DNA of 64,000 nucleotides from Metopolophium dirhodum (Eukaryota; Arthropoda; Insecta; Hemiptera; Aphididae): NCBI RefSeq assembly GCF_019925205.1, contig NC_083565.1:2213001-2277000 (forward strand). The letters run 5' to 3'. Each line of letters opens with the position of its first letter. Positions within the stretch are counted from its first letter, which is position 1. Below the pieces are notes generated by a model. The model saw only the letters and a list, made by a program, of their open reading frames with translations. It did no database searches and was not told the DNA's origin. Below, one piece after another: positions 26,901 through 37,200 of the stretch. Both the position numbers and the translations under genes were made by a program.

Positions 26901-29372
26901 TTTTAATACTGTGGTTAATTATCCAGGTATAGAAGACGCAATTTTGGTACCTTTTTTTTTATCGATTACAATAATTGAATTGCAGTAGGTACCTCTACCT
27001 ATGTAGTATGTATTTTCATTTTCCATAGCCAGCGGCATCGATATATAAGTACAAATTTCTATATTCTATTCATGTTGGTTTAACATTATGTCATTATACA
27101 AACTCTTCCTTTATCCGATCATCAAAATAATAATGGGTAACTTTTAAAATTTTTCCAAACCAATAATATATTATTTTCTTCAAACGTGCTTTGAAACAAG
27201 GTAATTTTATGAATTTTTTTTGTGGAATCAAAAATATAATTGTTTTTTTTTAGATTATTAGCTAAGCTAGCTATATATTGTACTAATTTTATAATGATGA
27301 TGTGTGTTTTTTATTCTTGTGTATGAATAGACACTTTTTCCATTCGAAAAATTGCTATGATCATCAACTTTGAGGGAAGTTTCTAGTAGAAAATTGGATC
27401 AAATTTGAAATTGGTGATGATGGTAGGTCACAATATTGAAAATTATCAATCAAAATAATAAGTTAGGAAAGCTGCCTCACTCTGCACTTGAGCATGCTAA
27501 ATTCCCGGTTTCTATCCGTATTTTTATAAAACGCAATAAATACTATAATAATTTCAATCTATAAAATATATGTACAGATAAATATATATTATATTATATT
27601 CTTATTATACTGACTAAAAATAAATACCAATTATAATGGCTTTTAATCAACAATCGTAACTATAGATAGTTACATAATATTATAATAATATATTATAGTT
27701 ATGACTTGTTGTCATAACTATAATATTGTATCCGGACTCATTTTACCGCCACCGCTGCAGTGTGTGCAGAGCACTTATTTAGAGAGGCTTAAGAGGGCTG
27801 CAGCCCTGGCCGCGTTGTAATTATGGGCCACCATATATTACTGTAATCATATATGCAGTCATATACGTTTTATTTATATATAAATTAAAATAGTTACTAA
27901 CTTATAGCATAATTTATATATTATAATCTTAAAAAATAATGAATATAATATGAAGGCTATGAATTAGCAAAAAAACTGAATTTTTAATTTCAGTTAAGGG
28001 GCCCAACCACACAATTAGCCCTGGGTCCCAACATTTCTAAGAAGAGCTCTGAGTGTGTGAGGACCTTATAATTATTAATACTGTATACCGCACAGATCGG
28101 CTTTTTTACTGTAGTATAGGTAGCATTTTTTAAAAATATATTGAAATAATTAATGAGCGTTCCTAATATTTTTTAAGCAACTAATTATAATTAAAATAAC
28201 ATCTATAATAATAACAATAGCAAATCATTTTGTAACGAAAAAATATTTGTAGAGACTCCCACTAATATAGATGATATTTATAGACGTATATACCTACTAT
28301 TATGGGAACTGTATACAATTATTATATTATTTCAACGATATACATAATAATATAATAATCTGCAGGTGCCTATAGTATAGTATTTTTAAAAATCATAATC
28401 ACATTATTATTTTATCAACAGTTGTAATTAAAACATAATATAAACAATATTATTATAGCTCGTTATCTTGTTTATCTTGATATTTGTATGACAGTAATAC
28501 TATACATATATAATTATACATACATTATTTTAATTTATATCATACAGTAGGTATATATCGTATATATATAAACATAATATAAAGGTGGCTTGACAATAAT
28601 TATTACAAATTCATGCAAGTCATTTAATTAGATATTTTCATTGTGTCACTTTTAAATACCTATTTGCAAAGATAATAATTTAGCAATAATTGAATATTAT
28701 CTAATTAATGTCAACGCAATGCCATAAATAAATACTCATTAAATAATAATCAAAATAAATAATATAACATTTATCTGTGTCTATATATTATGTATAAAAT
28801 AAATAATATTATACAATATAGTACTTTGTCTTAACTAAAAAAGAAATTTAGAGCATCTATATTCTCTCGACATAGGTATAAGCGGATAGGTACTCATAAT
28901 AATAATATATTTTATAATATATAACAGCTTACTACACTAAAATTAATTGAATAACCATGAAATTATGGTTTTATCTATAATAGTAAGTGTAAGTACCTAT
29001 ACTTTATTGTTATTAATATTTGTTAGGCCTTTATATTATAATAAATATCTAAATTTATTCAAATATGACATAAGTCATAAATAATTACTTAAATGTACCT
29101 ACTATTGCTACCGGAATGTATAATTTAAAGATAGTAGATACATATTATAAAAACACATAATAATTGCCCAGAACTTGATGTATTTGCATTTTTTTTTCTA
29201 ATGCTCACATCCGAGGTTCGTCGTTACAGAAATTTGATTCATGGAATATAGAATTTAATGGTAGGTACAATTTTTATTTTGACTTTTAGGTGTCAAGTTC
29301 CGAGCCCTAATAATAATCAATTAATAGAATATATTAAAAACAGTGATAAATATTTAATCGGGGATGACAAAT
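23909..29372. other. Intergenic DNA, AT-rich, no gene seen
   Basis: Mostly simple AT-rich DNA. Visible features are an ATGAAGTGCTCCCGGGGG segment at about 24730-24747 that recurs near 30203, a 16-base G run at 25421-25436 inside an AGTGGCGCTTTAATTATGG-headed fragment, and the 27760-28060 stretch rich in GGGCC/GGCCC. No coding similarity was recognised. Confidence 0.4.
25394..25460. repeat. Transposon end fragment with 16-base poly(G) run
   Basis: TAGTGGCGCTTTAATTATGG is followed by G16 and TAGATACAACCC. This matches, in the opposite direction, the right end of the element at about 30200-30362 (reverse complement CAGTGGCGCTTTTAGGAATT, then GGGGGTAGGGGGTTGTGG). Hence it is a second copy of the same repeat family whose G tract has expanded or is a sequencing-prone run. 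Confidence 0.5.
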
Positions 29373-29380
29373 GTAATTTA

Positions 29381-30078
29381 TAGGGAACGGATTTGAATGC
29401 AAATTGCATTTTTTTCTGAATGATCTAAAACATTGCTTTCCAAGCACAAAGTTCATTTCATACATCAAGGAATTAAATAATGTAACTTTTATTTTCCATT
29501 TTTAAGACTTTATTACATTTTTAGAGCATTTTTTGACATTTTTATGTTTTTAAGTCATTTTTATATAGGAATGGATAAAATTCGATTAAAATGTATGAAC
29601 ATTCATTCTAAAAAAATAAAAATAAATATTTATCATCTCGAAATAATACAATATCTGAAGAACTAACTGCTGATGACATGGCTCATATGAAGTTTGCACC
29701 TATGACGTTTTTCGAGATACAAAACAACACTGGCCGATAATCGTCGAAGATTTATGTTTGAGAATATTAAGCAGCACCTGAAGATACAGTATCTAAATTG
29801 TATACCTATTAATTTTTTGGAAATAATTTTTAGGGTAAAAAGATGGCAGATGATAATTGAGAAGACAAGAGAAGGTTTTATTGAATTTAAATATTTTTTA
29901 TAAGATAAATTTTTCATAATACCTAATAAGTTTTTTTTATAAGTTTTAAATTCAAAATTGTGTTTTTATTGATTTTAAATACAGTTTTAAAGTTTTTTAG
30001 GGTATTTTTTTAAGGCATTAAGTAGTGTTTTTTTAGGACATTTTTCTTATTTTTTATGGCATTAAAGTCCGTTCCCTT
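29381..30078 (+). mobile_element. hAT deletion derivative (698 bp) with perfect 8-bp target duplication
   Basis: GTAATTTA occurs at 29373-29380 and again at 30079-30086, an exact 8-bp duplication. The termini TAGGGAACGGATTTGAATGC (left) and AAGGGAACGGACTTTAATGC (right, reverse complement) match at 16 of 20 positions. The first ~230 bp align with the element at 7014-7412. It retains the end of a hAT transposase gene (separate entry). The internal part of the transposase is gone, so it needs a helper to move. Confidence 0.9.
29663..29817 (+). pseudogene. hAT transposase C-terminal dimerisation domain fragment
   Basis: On the + strand one frame reads ELTADDMAHMKFAPMT. After a break (about 29707) the next frame reads FSRYKTTLADNRRRFMFENI then KQHL. 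KFAPMT..(VER)SFS.YK..L.DNR..F..EN...HL is the conserved block at the end of hAT transposases. Between KFAPMT and FSRYK the usual CDVER portion is missing, so there is a small internal deletion plus frame change. It lies inside the 29381-30078 element. Confidence 0.75.
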
Positions 30079-30199
30079 GTAATTTATAATAAAATAAATA
30101 TATAGGTAATCGATAACGGCCGATTGACATACATATCTCAATCGTATTCGTGTACAATATAACACCACCAATTGCCTATATATTATTAAGATGTACCTA

Positions 30200-30362
30200 A
30201 CCATGAAGTGCTCACGGGGGGCGTTGGTCATGGGGTTTAAACCCCCCTCTATTGACCGGTTTTTTACGTGCCCGTTTTTAAGTGCAGCGATAACCCCCCT
30301 ATATATGTTCCTAGAAATTATCCACAACCCCCTACCCCCATTGAAAATTCCTAAAAGCGCCA
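30200..30362. repeat. Short GC-rich repeat element (ATGAAGTGCTC ... GCGCCACTG)
   Basis: This patch has homopolymeric C/G tracts (CGGGGGG, CCCCCC) and ends GCGCCACTG. Its left part is shared with 24730-24747 and its right part, inverted, with 25394-25440, so it belongs to a dispersed family. The open frame at 30191-30457 follows from the tract composition and shows no domain. Superfamily unknown; the CACTG end suggests a hAT-type terminus. Confidence 0.5.
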
Positions 30363-30457
30363 CTGTACCAGATATATATAGGTATGTATACATTTATTAT
30401 ATTTATCATATCACAACGCAAGTCTTGCTCCACATATTATTTGACCTATGCATATAA

Positions 30458-30614
30458 TCTAGAAATTCGCTAGACTAAACCGGTGTGAAAAATAATGCAC
30501 CGGGATGTTTGCAGGACCATACCATACCATACCATACCATTTACGTGGTTCATTATCCCGGTGCAGGATAATGTGGGATAATTTTAAACCAGTCTAGTTT
30601 AGTGAATTTCTAGA
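30458..30614. mobile_element. Palindromic (foldback) MITE with (ACCAT)5 loop
   Basis: The left arm TCTAGAAATTCGCTAGACTA (from 30458) pairs with the right arm ending TAGTGAATTTCTAGA at 30614; further in, TGCACCGGGAT pairs with ATCCCGGTGCA. The centre carries five exact ACCAT units (30516-30540). The whole 157 bp can fold into one long hairpin. A target duplication is not clear. Confidence 0.8.
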
Positions 30615-30718
30615 ATATGGAGTAGGTATGTATAATATTATATTATAGACCTTTTTATATATTTTTTTATTTTATCTATTTAGCGGCGAAGACAAAACAA
30701 TCGCGTGTTTGCATATTA

Positions 30719-31211
30719 AAATAATAATAATAATAATAATAACAATAATAATAATATTATAACGACGCGTAGTTTGCACTCGGTCTCAAACCGAGGGAAC
30801 GGCGCGCGCGCGGTACACGCCCATGAGCGACGCAGTCGACCAATGAGAGCGCGCCTTGCCGACCGGTTTCCGCGTCGTTCGTACGGCGGGCGGGGTCGGT
30901 GCAAGGCGCCGCCGACGCACCGGCCGACGGAGCAGTGTTCGATTCACGGGCGGTAGTGTACGTTTTGCGGTCATCGCGCGAGTTCCATTCGCGACGCGCA
31001 GTGGTAAATGTTATCGACTCACACACAGACACACATATGTAAACATATTTTTATTCGATTTAATTTTTCGTTCGGTCATTAAACATCGGTATCGTTTTTC
31101 GTTCATTCATAATATATCGTTTTTCGTTTTTCGTTCATTCATAATATATCGTTTTTCGTTCATTCATTCATTCGGTTTGCGACGCCAAGACGATAATTGG
31201 AAAATCTCACG
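30719..31211 (+). promoter_or_regulatory. CpG-rich promoter / 5' leader region of gooseberry
   Basis: After an (AAT)n-like run (30719-30757) the DNA becomes strongly GC- and CpG-rich (about 30765-31020), then turns into a T-rich leader just before the start codon at 31212. The sharp change next to exon 1 suggests the core promoter and 5' untranslated region. No TATA box was identified and the start site cannot be placed. Open frames in this patch on both strands are compositional. Confidence 0.45.
31091..31174. repeat. Short tandem repeat in the gooseberry leader (ATCGTTTTTCGTTCATTCAT units)
   Basis: Three imperfect copies of ATCGTTTTTCGTTCATTCAT(AATAT) lie at 31091-31115, 31116-31147 and 31148-31174; the second carries an extra CGTTTTT and the third an expanded CATT. 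It sits 38 bp before the start codon, hence probably in the 5' untranslated region. Confidence 0.85.
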
Positions 31212-31266
31212 ATGTCCGTGTCCACGTTGAATATGACGCCCTACTTCACCGGATACCCGTTTCAAG
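31212..31266 (+). CDS. gsb: gooseberry exon 1
   Basis: Encodes the conserved 18-residue leader MSVSTLNMTPYFTGYPFQ plus the first base of a Gly codon; the donor is G|GTAAAG. The start has A at -3 (CACG before ATG). The junction FQ|GQG at the beginning of the paired domain is the position I recall for fly gooseberry genes. Confidence 0.9.
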
Positions 31267-34200
31267 GTAAAGGAAATTTACAATATTTTTAGGCCCACAC
31301 ACTCGTACCGCCCTCACTTCCGACTCTATTACATACTATTATTATAATATATTATAGGTACCTATATTATATTTGCTACAATTTACATTACCTAACCTAA
31401 CCTAACCCGATTTGCACCCTGCACTAGCTCAACCCGCCAAATATACCTATATATTATGGGTATATATATCTACCTATAATTATAAGTTCGCGCCCAAATT
31501 TCTTTACTCTGCATCTATTCATATTATATACCTATACTTACCTATTATAAGTCTTCTAAACAACTTGGTTTTTTGGCGCGCGATACAGGCCAGGGCCGCA
31601 TGAACCAGCTCGGTGGCGTGTTCATCAACGGACGGCCGCTCCCCAACCACATCAGACTGAAGATCGTCGAAATGGCCGCGGCCGGTGTACGCCCGTGTGT
31701 CATATCTCGGCAGCTCAGGGTGTCGCACGGCTGCGTGTCGAAAATCCTCAACCGGTACCAAGAGACCGGAAGTATACGGCCCGGCGTGATCGGCGGCAGC
31801 AAGCCTAGGGTGGCCACGCGGACGTGGAGAGACGCATCGAGGAGTACAAGAAGGCCAACCCGGCATGTTCAGCTGGGAAATCCGTGACAAGCTCGTAAAG
31901 GTGCGTTTACAATTTATATGACTACCTACAAAATATCTATAAGTAAAGCCGTAAAGGTGTGGTATCTGGTGTTTATGATATATATATGTATATATATATA
32001 TATATATATATTAAAATGCAATTCAAGTGTGTAACTAATAATATTGTCAAATGCTCCAAATATGCACACCTTATATGGTTATATCGTCCCTGTTCACGCA
32101 AAACATTCAAAACACGATTTCGACAATAATTTGATTATTATATAAAGTTGTACAAACTTAGAATGTTTCCATTTTTTCACATAATTTTTTTAAATTCTAT
32201 AATTGGAGTATTGGATTTGAATTTTTTACCTGGACGTGGCTGATTTAATACCTATTATTAAATTATAATTACGTGGGAACCTACCTATTCATTTATTTTC
32301 CTTATATACATACATATTATATATATGTATTAAGATAAATCGGAACGTGTATATATACCATAATATACAGACTAGAAACAAACTTGGTGATACAGAAACA
32401 GTAATGATTGCTTTCCGATATTTCATTATATATATGGAGGGTGGGTCATTAATACAGATTTCAACAAAATATAATAATATATACATCTTAAGTTTGTTTA
32501 TGATATATAATATAGGTTTGTTTCCCCGTGTGTGTACACTGTATACCTATACCTATTACCTATATATGGGTATTAGGTACATATATTATACCAGAGTTAA
32601 TGTTGATTTTCATGTAATAACTATTTGTTATAAATTATAATATTAAATTATTAAATAAATATGACATGTTAATTAATATTATAATATATTCACCGCCGTT
32701 AAAGTCTCTAGACATCAAACACACTCGCAATTATAATATGATATCATAATAATGTTAACGTTCAGGTATATATCTATTATCTACCTATACAGTCCGTACT
32801 CGCGTTTGGGATCAATATAAAGTAATTCAATTATTTGAAAATAATAGGTATTAAACCAATATAATATTAATTGGAATTATATTATAATCCAAGCAATAAC
32901 AATTATATACATTGCGATGGTAGATAAAAGTATTACAAATAATGAATAGTAATGAACAGCGCCATTTCACTATTCATAGATAATAATATTATATTGTATG
33001 CCTTATTTATAGTCATTTATTAGTCAAGTTTTATCAATAATAATATTATATATAATATACATGATGCATGATATACGACATATAAGATGAAATTCAGCAA
33101 TAATATAGCAGTTTAGAATAAGATATTTTATAATTTATTATATTGATCTGAAAAATGTAAATACTAAAAGCAGTGTAAGTGACGTAATAGTCTTTATATG
33201 AGTTTTTAGTTAGCATATATTTGACTATTTAAGTATATTCATAATTTAAATATAAAAGGATTAACTTTAGCTAACTTTCACTCAGTATTGTGTATAGTTA
33301 TATATAATATGAATAAATGTATATTACCTATAATAGGTAGATACAGTGCGTTTACAAAAGTAGCATTCTATGATATATAATATATATAAGATTTTAAAAA
33401 CGTTTGTAAAAGTAACTATATAAATAGTGGAATTATATATAACGATACGACTAAGTATATAATATATTTACGTTATTTGATATAATTAAATAATTCGTTT
33501 TTAATTTTAAATCGTACATTCGTACGCTATGATATATTATTGTGAAGCCAATTATTTTGTATTTATATTATATGAATTATACTAGTTTTTAGACGTACTA
33601 AAAATATAAATATTTTTCTTATTATCCCAGCAGGACGGTATTTGTGACAAAAACTCGGCCCCGTCTATCAGTTCCATTAGCCGACTACTGCGTGGAGGTA
33701 GAAGGGACGAGCTGAAAAACCATTCAATCGACGGTATTTTGGGTAAGTCTCAAACGATGATCTATATGCTCGCGTACATTATTATATTCTGTTGCGCTAT
33801 ACTTGTATTTAATCTGTACCTATATATATATATATATATGGCTATATTCTATATATAATATATTACACATCACTACAAACCGCACGCACAAAACACGCGC
33901 GCCGAGTAGGTATTTACCTACCTGCGCACAAGATGAATGTGTAAATAACGGGTTTTAAAGGGAAGAAGGAAAAAAACTACCTAAACGTCCACCCTCGCCG
34001 ATTATTGTTACGTCTCAACTCTATCGCCACCGCCGATGTGCGATGTGCGCGCGTTATATCATAAGTACGTATATATATATATATATATATATTATATAGG
34101 TAGGTATACGCTTTGGCTACTTGATGGCTACCGTAGGGAATACCGTTAGCCGAAAGGATATAAAAAACCATTGTCGAGAACGGACTACGGAAAAAAAAAA

Positions 34201-37200
34201 AATAAGAAAAGGGGCGAAGAAAGCGGTGAAAGAATAATGTGCATAATACTATAATATATTATTATTATGAATAGCGAAAGGCGTGTCCGCCGCCTCGCGT
34301 GAAGTGCGTGTGAGAATCGCACGGCGGCGACCACCAAGGGTTTGGCTACCACAGGGGTTTTGGTTAACACTTTTCTACAAAAAAAAAAAATTCACGGCCG
34401 TACAATATTTATCACCTATAAGCGGGGTGGTCGAACACGGGCGTTTACGACCATAATATATTATAATACACCGGCCGCGGCTACCACTATAATGCTGCTT
34501 TAACATTATTAGGTATATATTGGTATATACCTACCTACGTAAGATATACATATTGTGCTCTGTCGCCTTCGACGTTCAGGTACACTTTATATATACGAAC
34601 GTACCTAGCTATGTCATATACATATTATGTTATATTTTGGGAATCGGTTTCTTTTTAATATAGTCTTAACACGATATTATTATCATCACAGTATATTATA
34701 ATATTATGTTAACGCGTTATTCGGATTCGTCTAATAACAATAATAATAATAATCATAATACAGCAACGACTCCAGTTAGATATTATTATAATTATGTAAT
34801 GAAAATCGAACGAGAACGACTCGAGTTTTTCAGTAAACGTGACGTTTATAATTTTTTTTATATCTACGGACATCGGCAGCTTCAGAAGAACCCGTCTCCG
34901 CGGGGTGTCCCCTAATGTAAAAGGCTTGCCGACACGTAAAACCCGTTTAATTCGCCGTAATTTAAAAATGGATTTTTCTCCTTCAAAGCTGGCTGGCCCG
35001 CACACCTTATATTATTATTATTACTATTTTATATTTTTTTTTACATATTGGATTTAATGTCAACTCGCCAACACACTCGCGAGTTATTAGCCCAGTTTAA
35101 TCGCTACCCACCGCCGCCGCCGCCGCCGCCGCCGCTGAATAGGTAGGAACACGGCGCTTTTACCGGATTGTGAAACAGGCGATGCTCGGTTGCTGTTAGG
35201 CATATATTATGTGGGTACTCTGTTATTCGTTGTTGATGATACAATATAATATATATTATTCAAATACACTATAATACGGTATTATTGTTTATTTTCCTCC
35301 GCCACGATAAGCCCGTGAAAAAATTTTGAAAATTTAACGCCTTGGAGAAAAGGCGTGTCTCGCGCTTGTAGCGTTTTATTGAAAAAAAATAAAACGAAAA
35401 GATCCGTCGGTATATTTATTATTAACATAATATTATAATGTCTGAAAAAAATAATACCCCACCAGATTAAATCGTTACTCTCCTCGTAAATAAATATGTG
35501 CACCTGTGTACACCTACTATAAACATCCGTTTCTTTTTCAATCGTATCTACCTAGCGCGTAATATTTTTGAGTCTTGATTTCTTATTTAACTATTTATAA
35601 TATTGCATGCTATATTATATTATATTATAAATTATAATAATGCATTGAACGTATAAACCGTTTTTTTTTTTTTTAAATTTTTGTCTGCGGTCTACGATTG
35701 TTTATTACGTTTGTGAATTATCACTATAAATTGTAGCGACGGTTTCGACCGCGGTCAAAAAATTAAAGTATAATATTATAGTACTTCTCTCCGTCCCAAG
35801 ACACGTGTCAAAAATGAATTTATGTCACCTGTGGTCCAACAGTATAAATTGACATGCCATCATTATTCACGGATAATGATCGTAATAATAATTAACGGAA
35901 GCCAATGTCGATTAAACTCTAATATAAAGGACCTGCCATACTGTAAATTAATGATGTATATAGCCATATAGGTATCCAATAGTAATCAATCATAATATAA
36001 TGATAATAATCTGTTGATCTTATAAATGCATATTGTACTAGGCGATTCATATAGGTATTATGTGGATATCTTGTCAGTGTCTATAATATTATATACACGC
36101 TATTTCAAAAAGTTTTGATTTTTTTTGAAAACTGTTTTCTTATATAATTTGATGTCATTGGAAAACGACAATAATAATTATTTACAAACAAAATTATATC
36201 TTTTGCAATTTATTATCGTACCTAATAAATGTTTAAATTCTTACATTTTTGAACGACAATTGTTTCGGTTTCATATTCTTAACCCTAAGTAGAATATTTT
36301 TTGGAGTAGTTAGATATTCGATATGCACAAAAATTGATTTTTGAACGATTAATTAGTTGAAGATTAGCAGTTAGCACTGGACCAACTACACGTCTATACT
36401 CGTTATGCCTACCCTTATGTCACTCTACTCTGTAAATTAAATAAGTCAAGACTTTTCAGAATAATGAATGTAGACATTTAAATCGATCATCTTGTATATA
36501 ATACCTGGCTATAGTAGTATACAAAATCAGTGCAACTGCGCATAACGAAGTAACTATTTTCAAACTTGTTTAAAAAAAAAAAATTAAAAACTCATACCAA
36601 ACCAGTAATTTTTGTATAATTCCGCCGATAGTCACGTTATTTAAGCCTCGCGTAGTTTAAAATATGAATGCTCGGTTATATCTATATAGTAAGTACCTAT
36701 ACTTACCTATGTTCGGCCGAAGCAATTTACGACTGCTTTTATATTAAAAATACGCTCGTGCTAATATTCTCGTGTGTACATCAACTGCGTTATTAAACGG
36801 TGACTAACAACGACGATCGTACAATCTCGCGAAATAATAATATTGTGCGGGGAAAACACGAACGAATTTAGATTTTTGTGTTTTATCATAAAAGTAGGTA
36901 CCTATATTCGCAAACGACGACGATTGCTGGAGCAGCGGTGAGACGTATCCGCGTGTATGAAAATGATTAAACTGCTGCGCTAACTATATATGTATACATT
37001 TACATTTTAAATAGATATCATCGTCGCGAGCCCGAATGACGCCGATAATAATTTATCAGCGGAATTTTTTTATTTCGTTCGTTATCCGCCTCCGATTTTT
37101 AGGTATATCCACCTCTAATATTATATTAATTATTATTGCCGGTGTGCACTGCGCTCAAATTGTTTATAACAATAATATTATTAGTATTTCTCATGCGTCG

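Noticed and set aside
30716..31230. Several overlapping open frames on both strands before gooseberry
   Set aside because: They overlap each other in the CpG-rich promoter region and the T-rich leader; none has a recognisable domain, and the gooseberry start lies in a different frame.
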